Made by a program: the position numbers and the translations under genes
Assembly: GCF_030994125.1 (NCBI RefSeq)
Contig: NZ_CP099917.1
Span: 3,332,001-3,396,000, forward strand
DNA: 64,000 nt
Direction of reading: 5' to 3'
From: Pseudoalteromonas xiamenensis
GTDB lineage: Bacteria; Pseudomonadota; Gammaproteobacteria; Enterobacterales; Alteromonadaceae
Part shown: piece by piece, positions 9,302 to 18,933 of the stretch
How positions within the stretch are numbered: the stretch's first letter is position 1
How the letters are laid out: the number at the start of each line of letters is the position of its first letter
The notes under the pieces: model-generated
Told to the model about the DNA's origin: nothing
What the model saw: only the letters and a program-made list of their open reading frames with translations
The model's database searches: none

Positions 9302-11389
9302 TCAAAACGTATAAGAAAGCGCTAGGTATGCGGTTCTTGGGTCTCCAGGATGGATCTGAGTTTTTCCAAAGCGGACTTCGTTTTGGAGAATGTACTTGTC
9401 GTTGCCGAGGTTTGCGATTCGGGCATTAATTGCGAATGCATTGGTTATACGATAGTTGAGCTTCAAATTCGATGTGGTATAACCATTGAAACGACGTTGA
9501 TTTACTTCGTCACCGTAATAGTCACCAATACTTTTTATCTCAATCTGTGCAGAAAACCCCGATATAAACGTTGGCGTGTAAATTAGACGCAGGTTAGCGA
9601 TGTAATCAGGCGCAAGCGGAAGATCGTTACCATCTAATGTGATTGCCTTAGAGTCGCCCGTATTCGCATCAATTCGGCCAGCATCTTGCGTGTAATCGAC
9701 GTAGGTGTGACGTGAACGGCTAGCAGCTAATGCGAGTTGCCAATGTTTGGAAATCGGGTAGGTTAACGCCAGCTCAATCCCTTGATGTCTTACTTTGGCA
9801 GCATTGACGCGATACGATGCACCAAAGTCGTCATAGGTGGTTACAATTGCATCGTCGACATCCATGCGATAGAACGCCGCTTCGACACTCGCATTAGTAA
9901 AATTATGTTTATAGCCAATCTCATAGGTGTTTGACGTTTCTTCTGAAAGTTGTCCAACTTGCGCACTGCTATCTTGCGTTTTTAATTGGTACAGTTCAGC
10001 TGCGGTCGGGATCCGGATTGCGTTGGCAAAACGTGCATACACATTCGCATCCTCGTTCAATCGATAGTTGATGCTCGCTTTGGGTGATAAGTGGGTGATA
10101 CGATCTTGGCGGTTGGCAAGAGAACGATTACCAAAACCATCGTCGTCGTATTCCTGTAAATGATTATTTAATTCATATTCATTAATGTCATATCGCACCC
10201 CAACCAACAACGAAAGTACGTCAGATAGCTCTGATTGATGCTGAAAATAAGGTGAAATATTTCTGAATGTGACCCGATTGTCGTAAAAAATGTGACCTTC
10301 AGGATAAAGTTTACCGTTCCAACCAGAGGTCGAAACGGTGTTTGCTTGATACGAAAGGCTATCGCCTTGAGTAATTTCTAAGTCGAGACCGAGAATACTT
10401 TGCTGTTCGCGCGAAAAGTTAACACGAGACATAGCGAGCAAACCTACACTTTTGTTGGTCGTTTCCATTTGCGGCATGTTAGGCTGCCATGTTGCAATGT
10501 AATCATTGGTACGGTAACGCAAAAACGGTATAGCAGACCATTCAATGTTGTCGTCATTGACCACCACTGAACTACTTAATCGGAGGTAATCGGTCTTACG
10601 GCGCGGATCAACGGCCTCAATTGCTTCGGGTAACGCGGATTGTGTCGGATCGTTAGCGTATTGTTCCGGTGATAATGCGCCGGTCAGTTGTTGGTTTAAC
10701 GAAGACGCTATCAGGTGAGTCGTTATTGCCGTATGGGTGTTGATGAATGTGCGGTATTTAGCGTTGAGTTCGTATTTTTCAACAGCAGAATGGGCTCGCC
10801 AGCCACCATTACTCAAAGAAGCAATCGATACACCGAGATGGTCTTTCTTTTCAATCGTCATTTGAATTCGTTGATAACCAACATCGCCAAAAGTAGCGGC
10901 CATGTGTTTACGGTCGCTAACGAGCGGTGAAGATATGACATTGACGGTGCCAGCGACGGCTCCAGAGCCATAAAGGCTAGTGCCAGCTCCTTTGATGACT
11001 TCAATACGTCCTAGATCCGCATTACTGCTCGACCACCAGAGCGCGTTATGGCTATAAAAAGCGGCACTTTGCAGCGGCACATTATCCTGTAAATAAAGTG
11101 TGTAACCACCATAGTTCATTGGCATACGAATAGCCGAATTGTGGCCTTGTCCGCCAGCTAATTGATTGACTAACACACCAGCGACAGAGGCGAGAGTTTC
11201 ACCGATATGCTGCGGGTTGTCTTGCTTAATCGTGCCGTTAGCAACAACAGAAACACTGAGGGCTTGGTCTACGTTTGCCTCTGCAACTCGGTTTCCAGTC
11301 ACCGTAATCGTTTCAATAGGTTCAGCCGCATCACTATAGGGTGCAAATAGGCAAGCGTTGACGGCTAGGCAAACGACAGATAGACGCAT
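9302..11389 (-). CDS. TonB-dependent outer-membrane receptor
   Basis: A 695-residue outer-membrane active transporter. It has a signal peptide (cleavage probably after SDAA, about residue 22) and a TonB box-like ETITVTGNRV. The plug domain includes RIEVIKGAGTSLYGSGAVAGTVNVIS, and a 22-strand type barrel ends in a C-terminal aromatic (YLALSYTF). Such receptors import ferric siderophores, cobalamin, copper or other large solutes. The plug and barrel resemble the siderophore/OprC-like group, but the ligand is not evident. The gene stands alone; no Fur box is obvious to me in the upstream region 11390-11617. Confidence 0.88.
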   Translation of the reverse strand: MRLSVVCLAVNACLFAPYSDAAEPIETITVTGNRVAEANVDQALSVSVVANGTIKQDNPQHIGETLASVAGVLVNQLAGGQGHNSAIRMPMNYGGYTLYLQDNVPLQSAAFYSHNALWWSSSNADLGRIEVIKGAGTSLYGSGAVAGTVNVISSPLVSDRKHMAATFGDVGYQRIQMTIEKKDHLGVSIASLSNGGWRAHSAVEKYELNAKYRTFINTHTAITTHLIASSLNQQLTGALSPEQYANDPTQSALPEAIEAVDPRRKTDYLRLSSSVVVNDDNIEWSAIPFLRYRTNDYIATWQPNMPQMETTNKSVGLLAMSRVNFSREQQSILGLDLEITQGDSLSYQANTVSTSGWNGKLYPEGHIFYDNRVTFRNISPYFQHQSELSDVLSLLVGVRYDINEYELNNHLQEYDDDGFGNRSLANRQDRITHLSPKASINYRLNEDANVYARFANAIRIPTAAELYQLKTQDSSAQVGQLSEETSNTYEIGYKHNFTNASVEAAFYRMDVDDAIVTTYDDFGASYRVNAAKVRHQGIELALTYPISKHWQLALAASRSRHTYVDYTQDAGRIDANTGDSKAITLDGNDLPLAPDYIANLRLIYTPTFISGFSAQIEIKSIGDYYGDEVNQRRFNGYTTSNLKLNYRITNAFAINARIANLGNDKYILQNEVRFGKTQIHPGDPRTAYLALSYTF

Positions 11390-11725
11390 GGGGTTCGGTT
11401 TCCTTGAGAACCAAATAAAATGTGCAGGGCAAAGTAGTTGAATCTACTATGACATTTCAATGTGTAAATTGGTAAGTGCGTACAATAACATAAAGCGATA
11501 CATTTGAGCGTGAGAAAACTTGAGCAAGTATTTAAAATTCATTTGATTAGCTTATCCAACACATCGTTTTCTCGCATATTTTTAATTGTTATAGTGAGCA
11601 CGCGGTAATTAAGCGCTATGCGCACAATTGCACGCAATTCGTCATGGATATATCCAGCAAAGAAGGCGAAATACTTAGTTACCATCTGCAGAGTTTGTTG
11701 CTATTCGGCACATAAAGGAGCGAAC

Positions 11726-12139
11726 ATGAACACGTCAATTACGATTTCAAACGACATACGAGCCCTTGATTTAGAAATTATTCATGACTATCTCGCAAAT
11801 CAATCTTACTGGGCTCAGGGTAGAACAATGGCACAGGTGCAACAATCCTTAGAACACTCCATGTGCTTTGGTGCCTATGTTAATGGTGAATTAATCGCCT
11901 TTGCGCGAGTGATCACAGATACGGTCGTTTTTGCTTACTTACTCGATGTATTCGTTTTGGAAAACCATCAAGGTAAAGGCGTAGGGAAACAATTGTTAAG
12001 CCACATTTTGAACCATGAAAAGTTACAAACCGTAAATTGGTTACTTCGTACCAATGATGCGGCCGCACTGTATGAAAAGTTTGGGTTTCAAGTCATTGAT
12101 GCGCCAGAAACGTATTTACGAAAGTCCGCGTTGATTTGA
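11726..12139 (+). CDS. GNAT acetyltransferase
   Basis: A 137-residue acetyltransferase. The acetyl-CoA loop is HQGKGVGKQLL after LLDVFVLEN, and the C-terminal YEKFGFQ motif is present. I take the ATG at 11726 because AAGGAG lies 5 bases before it; the frame is open from 11618, but those extra 36 codons do not look like protein. The substrate is unknown. Confidence 0.8.
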   Translation: MNTSITISNDIRALDLEIIHDYLANQSYWAQGRTMAQVQQSLEHSMCFGAYVNGELIAFARVITDTVVFAYLLDVFVLENHQGKGVGKQLLSHILNHEKLQTVNWLLRTNDAAALYEKFGFQVIDAPETYLRKSALI

Positions 12140-12405
12140 CAAAAGTTAACCAGTTAACCTTAGCGTGGGGTGTGCACACTTTTAACGATAGCTAATTGAG
12201 TGGTCTGTTCACCCTTCATTGCGGCATTGCCGCACAGCCAACTCATTCACCACGCATTTTCCTGTCACTTCTAACCGCAACACATTGTTTTAATTTTATA
12301 CTCGGCATTTTCGTGGCGATCTTCGTTTTCAAGTCCAAGATATAGTTCACTTTTCTCTTAATTCTGCAGGCAAGGAAATCGAGGCATACGCTATTCGTCC
12401 AACTT

Positions 12406-12452
12406 AATTAACATAACAAGTGTTGTGTTAATTGTTTTAAGTGTTCTATAAT
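12406..12452 (+). promoter_or_regulatory. Promoter and palindromic operator of the RND efflux genes
   Basis: A 28-bp imperfect palindrome has arms AATTAACATAAC (12406-12417) and GTTGTGTTAATT (12422-12433) around AAGT, pairing at 11 of 12 positions. Its right arm contains a -35-like TTGTGT (12423-12428), 18 bp before a consensus -10 TATAAT (12447-12452). A repressor bound here would block the promoter. The TetR protein encoded just after the pump genes is the natural candidate. The remainder of 12140-12490 shows no gene. Confidence 0.6.
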
Positions 12453-12553
12453 CGCCCCCGCTGGGCGTCCATTGCTGCTTTTATCATCAGGTGAGAGGCA
12501 TAAAATTCCCTGCAAATAACGTCAATTTCCTCGTTGTTAAATTGGAGAACTGC

Positions 12554-13645
12554 ATGAAATACTTTTACCGACTGCTCCTGACGCATGCCTCAGTACTCGG
12601 TGTAGTTACGTTGTTGATGGGCTGCGAACCGTCAGACCAATACAATTCCAAACCGGTTTCAAGACCGGTCAAACTGTTCGCTGTGGGCAGTGGACACATC
12701 CAAAAATCGCTCCGCTACCCGGGTAGCGTGTCAGCGGTTAAGCAATCTGTGCTCGCATTTGAAGTCCCGGGAAAAATCATTGACGTGCGAGTCAATGAGG
12801 GTGACTTGGTCGAAGCGGGTGATGTATTAGCCACGCTTGATGCTAGAGACTATCAAGCTCAACTTGAGCGAGCTGAAACAGAGAAAGACATAGCCAAGTT
12901 GGACTTTGAGCGTTTCAGCGCAGCCCTCAAAGCAAATGCGGTAACCACGCAAGCGTATGAACAAGCAAAAAGTGCCTTTGAGGTAGCCGAATCCGGGTTA
13001 ACCCAAGCGAAAAAGGCGCTCGACGATACGCGATTGATCGCCCCATTTTCTGGTCGAATCACCAGTAAAGAAATCGAGCAGTTTGCAACGGTTTACGCGA
13101 AACAACCCGTTATGCACATTCACAGTGACACTGAACTTGAAATGGTGGTCGAAGTGCCTGAGGTCGATTGGGCAAAAGGGCGGAATGTTCGGTCTGCGAG
13201 GGAGATCAAGTTGGAAGATCAGCTTTTTGTCGAAGTCAGTGCGCTCCCCAATGAACGTTTCGACGGTCAAATCACGGAGTTTTCTGGCAAGGCAGACTCA
13301 ATAACGCGCACATTTAAAGTGACCGTGGGATTTTCCTCCACTTCCAATCTTTCTATAAGCCCAGGGATGACCGGACATGTACTTTATCAACCTAAAAACA
13401 CGGATGGCAAAGAGGGGGCGCTCTATATACCAGTGGATGCTGTGCTTGGGGAAACGGACAGCTCTCCATTTGTTTGGCGTTTAGATAATGAAACAGGCGC
13501 AGTATATAAAACCCCAGTGGAGCTCGGTGCAATCTCAGCGGATTTGGTTGAAGTGAAACAAGGCCTGGAAAAAGGCGACCGTATTGCGACTTCGGGGCTA
13601 TCTAGCCTTCGCAATGGCGCATTAGTTCATGCTTTAGAGGGCTAA
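12554..13645 (+). CDS. RND efflux periplasmic adaptor (membrane fusion) lipoprotein
   Basis: A 363-residue MexA/AcrA-type adaptor that links an inner-membrane RND pump to an outer-membrane channel. The start at 12554 has GGAG 6 bases upstream and gives a lipoprotein signal with lipobox LMGC (Cys24); the frame is open from 12491. The lipoyl-type half motif VNEGDLVEAGDVLATLDARD, a coiled-coil hairpin (about residues 100-155) and DTRLIAPFSGRI follow in the usual order. The permease gene begins 4 bases after the stop. No outer-membrane factor gene is adjacent, so a TolC-like partner must come from elsewhere. Confidence 0.9.
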   Translation: MKYFYRLLLTHASVLGVVTLLMGCEPSDQYNSKPVSRPVKLFAVGSGHIQKSLRYPGSVSAVKQSVLAFEVPGKIIDVRVNEGDLVEAGDVLATLDARDYQAQLERAETEKDIAKLDFERFSAALKANAVTTQAYEQAKSAFEVAESGLTQAKKALDDTRLIAPFSGRITSKEIEQFATVYAKQPVMHIHSDTELEMVVEVPEVDWAKGRNVRSAREIKLEDQLFVEVSALPNERFDGQITEFSGKADSITRTFKVTVGFSSTSNLSISPGMTGHVLYQPKNTDGKEGALYIPVDAVLGETDSSPFVWRLDNETGAVYKTPVELGAISADLVEVKQGLEKGDRIATSGLSSLRNGALVHALEG

Positions 13646-13649
13646 AAGT

Positions 13650-16600
13650 ATGAATTTAGCTTGTATCGCAATTAAAAATCGAATTGTCACGTTAGTTTTA
13701 ACCGTGGTTATGCTGGTGGCCGGTCTCATGGTTTTTTCATCGATGAGCCGTTTGGAAGACCCTGAATTCACAATTAAAGACGCCCTAATTATTACTTCGT
13801 ATCCAGGTGCATCAGCCGAAGAAGTTGAGCAGGAGGTCACCGAACTTTTGGAAAAAACGGTGCAACAGCTTGGCGAGCTCGACAGAGTCGTGTCGAAGTC
13901 AGAGCAGGGGCTGTCTACCATCACCGTAACGATAAAGGAGCAATATAATAAAGAAACGCTGCCTCAAGTTTGGAACAAGCTGCGTCAGAAAGTAAGCGAT
14001 GTTCAGCCGTATTTGCCTCCAGGTGCTTCTACACCATTAGTGATGGATGACTACGGTGATGTTTACAGCATTTTTATGGTGGTCACTGGCGATGGCTATG
14101 AATATCACGAGCTGAAACGTTACGTAGACAAGTTGCAGCAGCAATTGTTACAGGTGAAAGGCGTCGGAAAAATCACCACATTTGGTGAACGTCTTGAGGC
14201 GATTTACATCGAATTCAACAGAGATAGATTAGCGCAACTCGGTCTATCTCCCGACATGATCATTCAGCAATTAAGTAGCAAAGGGCTTGTCGTTGATGGT
14301 GGTCGCGCAAAGTTAGGTGCTGCCTATGTGAACGTTACACCAACAGGTGGATTTGATTCCTTAGCTGATTTTGAATCGCTATTAATCAGCGATGGCGCTG
14401 AGAAGCAATTCTATTTACGTGACATTGCATCCGTAAAACGCGGATATTCAGATCCGCAAAGTGCCATTATCCGTTTTGATGGTAAATCAGGCATAGGACT
14501 TGGTGTGTCGACAGTGTCTGGTGGAAACGTAGTTGATATGGGGGAAGCCGTACTAAATCGACTAGCAGAACTTGAAGATGTACGTCCTATTGGTATTGAG
14601 TTTGGTTATGTGTCGCTGCAATCAGAAGCGGTGACAGAAGCCATTTCAGGGTTTGTTATCAGCCTTGTTGAAGCCGTTGTGATAGTGATTGCAGTATTAC
14701 TGGTTTTTATGGGCATACGCAGCGGCATGTTGATTGGTTTTGTTCTTATTTTGACCATTGCGGGTTCATTTATTTTTCTTGAGCCTATGGGCGTTGCACT
14801 TGAGCGAATTTCACTAGGCGCGTTGATTATTGCACTCGGCATGTTAGTCGACAATGCAATCGTGGTCGTGGATGGGGTACTGATCCGCATGCAAAAAGGG
14901 GAAAGTGCGCGAAATGCTGCCCCGAAAGTCGTAAGCCAATCGGCTTGGCCACTACTGGCAGCGACATTGATAGCCATACTCGCATTCGCCGCGATTGGTA
15001 CCTCTAACGACGCAACAGGGGAATATTGTCGCTCGTTGTTCCAAGTGGTGATGGTGTCTTTGCTATTGAGTTGGGTTACCGCGGTCACAATTACGCCATT
15101 GTTGTGTGTACTCTTTTTAAAACCACCCGCACAAAATGAAGCACAAAGAGACCCCTATGGCGGTGCATTCTACTCTGGATATCGAGCGTTTTTAACTCTA
15201 TGCATTCGACACCGTTACCTTAGTTCAGCCTCTGTCACGGTCGTATTTGCGTTATCGCTTTGGGGTTTTTCTCTCGTAGAACAGAGCTTTTTCCCGAGCT
15301 CAACTCGGCCACAATTTATGGTGGACGTGTGGTTACCTCAGGGCACGCATATTGATAAAACTCATGAGAACGCAAAAGAGATTGAACGCTATTTAAAGCA
15401 ACAAACGCATGTCACACACGTGACAAGCACGATTGGTGAAGGAGGATTACGGTTTTTGTTGACGTATCAACCTCAGCTTTCAAACAGTAGCTACGCTCAG
15501 TTTCTTGTAAGCGTTGATGATTACACCGCACTCAGTGAACTGATGCCCCAAGTTGAGCTTCAGTTATCACAGCGCTACTCTGACGCGTTAATTTATGCCG
15601 CACCATTTGAACTTGGCACAGGGACCGTAGGAAAAATTCAAGCCCGTTTAAGCGGTGAGGACATTGACCAACTAAGGAAAAGCGCGCAAGAAGTCGTAGC
15701 GATTTTTAATGAGGATAGCAATACGAAAGCAGTGCGGACGGATTGGCGACAAAAAGTCAAAGTGGTGAAGGCGGTATTGTCTGAAGAGCAAGCCAATCTT
15801 AATGGTATTTCGCGCTCGATGGTCGCACACACTATTCGAGAATCTTTCGAAGGTGTAACAACGGGCGTCTTCCGAGACAAAAACTTATTGCTTCCCATCA
15901 TTGTACGTGCCGATGAGCAAGTCCATGCTGATATTAGCAATCTTGAGAATATTCAAATTTGGAGTCCGATAGCCCAAAAGATGATCCCGTTGCGTCAAGT
16001 GGTGCAATCGTTTCAAACTGAATTTGAGGACGGAGTTATTTACCGTCGAAATCGCGCGCGTACGATAACGATTTTTGCAGATCCAACGGAAGGTACAGCA
16101 AGTGAATTGTTCGCGCGACTGAGACCAAAAGTGGAAGCGTTGACACTGCCCAAAGGATATACATTAGAGTGGGGCGGGGAGTTTGAAGACGCCTCTAAGG
16201 CTGAAGAAGGGCTAAGTAAATCGATCCCAGTGTTTATTTTGGCGATGATTTTATTAACGGTCATCATGTTTAATTCTCTAAAACAAACCTTGGTTATTTG
16301 GCTTTGTGTGCCATTGGCCGTAATTGGTGTCACGGCGGGGTTATTGGCGACAAATCAACCATTTGGTTTTATGGCTTTACTTGGCTTTCTAAGTTTAATT
16401 GGCATGCTTATCAAAAATGCGATTGTACTTGTTGAAGAAATCAACCTTGAGCAAGGTGAAGGTAAACCACTATTGCCGGCCATTATTGACTCCGGTGTTA
16501 GTCGTTTACGTCCTGTTGCAATGGCTGCATTGACGACAGCGCTTGGGATGATCCCATTGATTTTTGACGCTTTTTTTGTGTCGATGGCTATCACTATTAT

Positions 16601-16685
16601 TGGAGGGCTCGTCTTTGCTACGGTACTCACAATGGTCGTTTTACCGATTCTCTACGCCTTGATTTTTAAAGCACAAGGCGATTAA
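13650..16685 (+). CDS. RND efflux permease (AcrB-like)
   Basis: A 1011-residue inner-membrane proton-driven pump, the expected length for a hydrophobe/amphiphile efflux (HAE1-type) RND protein. It has a first helix at residues 10-30, two large periplasmic loops and helical bundles at about 330-490 and 855-1000. The helix-4 proton-relay segment reads GALIIALGMLVDNAIVVVDG. The LEDPEF stretch after helix 1 is seen in the subgroup that often has a single TetR regulator beside it. It lies 4 bases after the adaptor gene and is surely cotranscribed. Substrates cannot be read from sequence. Confidence 0.92.
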   Translation: MNLACIAIKNRIVTLVLTVVMLVAGLMVFSSMSRLEDPEFTIKDALIITSYPGASAEEVEQEVTELLEKTVQQLGELDRVVSKSEQGLSTITVTIKEQYNKETLPQVWNKLRQKVSDVQPYLPPGASTPLVMDDYGDVYSIFMVVTGDGYEYHELKRYVDKLQQQLLQVKGVGKITTFGERLEAIYIEFNRDRLAQLGLSPDMIIQQLSSKGLVVDGGRAKLGAAYVNVTPTGGFDSLADFESLLISDGAEKQFYLRDIASVKRGYSDPQSAIIRFDGKSGIGLGVSTVSGGNVVDMGEAVLNRLAELEDVRPIGIEFGYVSLQSEAVTEAISGFVISLVEAVVIVIAVLLVFMGIRSGMLIGFVLILTIAGSFIFLEPMGVALERISLGALIIALGMLVDNAIVVVDGVLIRMQKGESARNAAPKVVSQSAWPLLAATLIAILAFAAIGTSNDATGEYCRSLFQVVMVSLLLSWVTAVTITPLLCVLFLKPPAQNEAQRDPYGGAFYSGYRAFLTLCIRHRYLSSASVTVVFALSLWGFSLVEQSFFPSSTRPQFMVDVWLPQGTHIDKTHENAKEIERYLKQQTHVTHVTSTIGEGGLRFLLTYQPQLSNSSYAQFLVSVDDYTALSELMPQVELQLSQRYSDALIYAAPFELGTGTVGKIQARLSGEDIDQLRKSAQEVVAIFNEDSNTKAVRTDWRQKVKVVKAVLSEEQANLNGISRSMVAHTIRESFEGVTTGVFRDKNLLLPIIVRADEQVHADISNLENIQIWSPIAQKMIPLRQVVQSFQTEFEDGVIYRRNRARTITIFADPTEGTASELFARLRPKVEALTLPKGYTLEWGGEFEDASKAEEGLSKSIPVFILAMILLTVIMFNSLKQTLVIWLCVPLAVIGVTAGLLATNQPFGFMALLGFLSLIGMLIKNAIVLVEEINLEQGEGKPLLPAIIDSGVSRLRPVAMAALTTALGMIPLIFDAFFVSMAITIIGGLVFATVLTMVVLPILYALIFKAQGD

Positions 16686-16727
16686 TTGAACGGTTATTTT
16701 TAGTGTGTGGGAACAACCGCGCTTAGC

Positions 16728-17417
16728 TTAGTTAGGGGAAATCAACGTTTTAATGCACTGATGTAGAACGTTGACTTTCTCCTTTGAGAGTCGATTTGGG
16801 TAGATAGAGAGTGAAATCATGAATCCATCGCCCATGGCACTGAGTTGTTCGGCGAGAATGTCGGCTGGAATATCCTTTCGAACGGTGTTTGCCTGTTGGC
16901 CTTTTTCTATCATGTTGATGACCTGAGATAGGATCAGCTCGTTTCGCTTTTGCACAAAATCAGCAAACGTTGGCTCAATGGTCGCGTAAGATTGAAGCTG
17001 TAAAAAAGCCCGGACCAGATCGGTATTGTCAGCGCTACTCCAAAGAGACCATTGTTCTATAGCCGTCGCAATATCAGTCGGTTCGCCTTTGCTAACCAAA
17101 AGTGCTTCAAAACGTTTAAACAACTCATCCGCGATGCCGAGTATTAACTCGTCTTTGTTTGCAAAGTAGTAAGTAATCGTTCCTGTTGAGCCACCTGCAT
17201 TTTGTGCCACTTTGCGGATAGATAAACCTGAATAACCTTCACGTGCGAGCGTTGTAATTGCAACATCGAGTAATTCCTCTCTTTTTTTATCCCGATCTCC
17301 TGTCGGTCTACCTCGTTTGGCTTTTGTCATTTCTTTAGATTGAGCGGAGTCGATAAGAGGTTTGGTCATCATAATTCTGGTCAAGGTTGAGCAAGCGTTT
17401 AACGTGTTCGTTATCAT
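16728..17417 (-). CDS. TetR/AcrR-family repressor
   Basis: A protein of up to 229 residues with a TetR DNA-binding domain (EELLDVAITTLAREGYSGLS then IRKVAQNAGGSTGTITYYF) and a variable ligand-binding C-terminus. The true start is uncertain: internal ATGs give MMTKPLIDS or MTKAKRGRPTG, the latter being a common TetR opening. It converges on the RND permease gene and diverges from the FMN reductase gene. Related palindromes occur before the pump operon (12406-12433) and before this gene (17440-17459), which suggests it represses the pump and itself. Confidence 0.88.
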   Translation of the reverse strand: MITNTLNACSTLTRIMMTKPLIDSAQSKEMTKAKRGRPTGDRDKKREELLDVAITTLAREGYSGLSIRKVAQNAGGSTGTITYYFANKDELILGIADELFKRFEALLVSKGEPTDIATAIEQWSLWSSADNTDLVRAFLQLQSYATIEPTFADFVQKRNELILSQVINMIEKGQQANTVRKDIPADILAEQLSAMGDGFMISLSIYPNRLSKEKVNVLHQCIKTLISPN

Positions 17418-17439
17418 AACATTGATTGGAGCGAGTACT

Positions 17440-17459
17440 AACGCAACAAGTTGTTTTTA
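17440..17459. promoter_or_regulatory. Possible TetR operator between divergent genes
   Basis: AACGCAACAAGTTGTTTTTA lies between the TetR gene and the reductase gene. It shares the half-site AACnnAACAAGT with the palindrome before the RND operon; the right half matches less well. Confidence 0.4.
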
Positions 17460-17507
17460 TTTACCGCAATTAATTGTGTTATGGTGAGTCTACATCAATT
17501 AAGGATA

Positions 17508-18044
17508 ATGACTTTGAAAATATTAGCAATATCAGGGAGTTTAAGGAAAAAGTCTTATAATTCTGCGCTCTTAAAGGCTTGCCAAGTGCTGGCGCCAGAT
17601 TCAACAGAAATTATTCTCTTTGATGGATTGGCGGACATTCCCCCCTTCAATCCAGACGTTGAAGCGAGTAGCGTAAAGAGCGTGTTGAAACTTAAACAGC
17701 TTTTAGCATTGTCTAGTGGGCTGATTATTTCAAGTCCAGAATATGCTCATGGTGTAAGTGGTGTGTTGAAAAATGCCCTAGATTGGTTAGTGAGTGAAGC
17801 TGAGTTTGTCGATAAACGAGTGGCCATTTTTAATACCTCGCCTCGCGCTTCACATGCAATCAATGCGCTCCATGAAATTATTCGTACGATGTCGGGCAAT
17901 ATTGATACGCAGGCTTGCTTAACGCTTCCTTTACTTGGCTCCGAGCTGTCGTATGAAGGCATTTTAGACGATGAGCATATGGTGCAGCAAATTCGCAAAG
18001 CGCTCGATGTATTTTGTTCGTTTCGACCCCGTAGTCTAAATTAA
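17508..18044 (+). CDS. NADPH-dependent FMN reductase
   Basis: A flavodoxin-fold reductase of about 178 residues. The FMN phosphate loop is SGSLRKKSYNSALL at the N-terminus, followed by SPEYAHGVSGVLKNALDW, the diagnostic signature of the YieF/ChrR/azobenzene reductase family. Members reduce quinones, chromate, azo or nitro compounds with NAD(P)H. The start is either ATG 17508 (Shine-Dalgarno AAGGA too close, 2 bases) or TTG 17514 (8 bases, giving MKILAISGS); the latter looks better spaced. It may be under control of the divergent TetR. Confidence 0.85.
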   Translation: MTLKILAISGSLRKKSYNSALLKACQVLAPDSTEIILFDGLADIPPFNPDVEASSVKSVLKLKQLLALSSGLIISSPEYAHGVSGVLKNALDWLVSEAEFVDKRVAIFNTSPRASHAINALHEIIRTMSGNIDTQACLTLPLLGSELSYEGILDDEHMVQQIRKALDVFCSFRPRSLN

Positions 18045-18075
18045 GACGACGAATCACGATGAGATGGAAGAAAAA

Positions 18076-18438
18076 ATGGAAAAAGTTACGGGTATTGGTG
18101 GTCTCTTTTTTAAGTCAGAAGATCCAGAGACGTTGGCAAATTGGTATGAACAACATTTAGGGGTTAATCTTGTGCCGAAAAGTTATGGAGAAACACCGTG
18201 GACACAAGATGCAGGCCCAACGGTATTTGCGCCTTTTGCAAAAGACACGACTTATTTTGGAAGAGATAGCCAGCGTTGGATGATTAATTTTAGAGTTACC
18301 GATTTAGGTAAAATGGTTGCTCAGTTGCAATCGCAGGGGATAGACGTCACCGTCGACCCAGAAGCCTACCCGAATGGATCGTTTGCGAGACTTTACGACC
18401 CAGAAGGTAACCCTATTGAGCTCTGGCAACCTAAATAA
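18076..18438 (+). CDS. VOC-superfamily (glyoxalase-like) protein
   Basis: A 120-residue single-module vicinal oxygen chelate protein. It opens with GIGGLFFKSEDPETLANWYE and closes with GSFARLYDPEGNPIELWQP; the final glutamate is the usual metal ligand position. The domain is found in glyoxalases, fosfomycin-resistance proteins and bleomycin-binding proteins, so the exact role is open. I prefer ATG 18076 (GGAAG 5 bases before) over ATG 18064. It sits 31 bases after the reductase gene, probably in one transcript. Confidence 0.8.
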   Translation: MEKVTGIGGLFFKSEDPETLANWYEQHLGVNLVPKSYGETPWTQDAGPTVFAPFAKDTTYFGRDSQRWMINFRVTDLGKMVAQLQSQGIDVTVDPEAYPNGSFARLYDPEGNPIELWQPK

Positions 18439-18476
18439 TATGTCCCGGCAATACTAATTTATATAAGGAAGTTAAG

Positions 18477-18929
18477 ATGATATGTGTGCGGTTGGCAGAG
18501 AAAGAAGACTTGCTTGGCATTCTATCGCTTTATAACGAATTGCGACCGCATGATCCCACTCTCAATCAGCAACAAATAGACCTTCACGGGGCACAATTGT
18601 TGAGAGTCTCAAATACGAAGTTAATTGTGGCGCTTGTGGAAGGCAAAATAGCATCAACATGTCAGCTTGGGATCATTCCTACGCTCACTAATGGTGCGAG
18701 GCCTTTTGGCGTGATCGAACATGTAATAACGAGTCCTTTGTTTCGGCGTAGGGGATTGAGCCAACGTGTAATGGAACATGCATTGCAATTGGCTTGGGAA
18801 AATTCGTGCTATAAAGTCATGCTGTTGTCAGGTGAGTTAAGATCTGAAGCACATCGATTGTACGAAAAAATCGGTTTTCAAGCGGGTATTGAAAAAGGGT
18901 TTATCATTAAAGCGCCATTGAAGGACTGA
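18477..18929 (+). CDS. GNAT acetyltransferase
   Basis: A 150-residue acetyltransferase with strand 4 IEHVITSPLFRRRGLSQRV (acetyl-CoA loop RRRGLS) and the C-terminal HRLYEKIGFQ motif. It starts with AAGGAAG before the ATG and ends 4 bases before the LysE-type exporter gene, so the two are cotranscribed. The substrate is unknown. Pairing with an amino-acid-type exporter suggests detoxification or export of an amino compound, but this is only an inference. Confidence 0.8.
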   Translation: MICVRLAEKEDLLGILSLYNELRPHDPTLNQQQIDLHGAQLLRVSNTKLIVALVEGKIASTCQLGIIPTLTNGARPFGVIEHVITSPLFRRRGLSQRVMEHALQLAWENSCYKVMLLSGELRSEAHRLYEKIGFQAGIEKGFIIKAPLKD

Positions 18930-18933
18930 AAAA

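Noticed and set aside
9211..9586. Rightward open frames of 72-78 codons over the 3' end of the TonB receptor gene
   Set aside because: They are antisense shadows of a clear receptor gene and have no ribosome-binding sites or family features.
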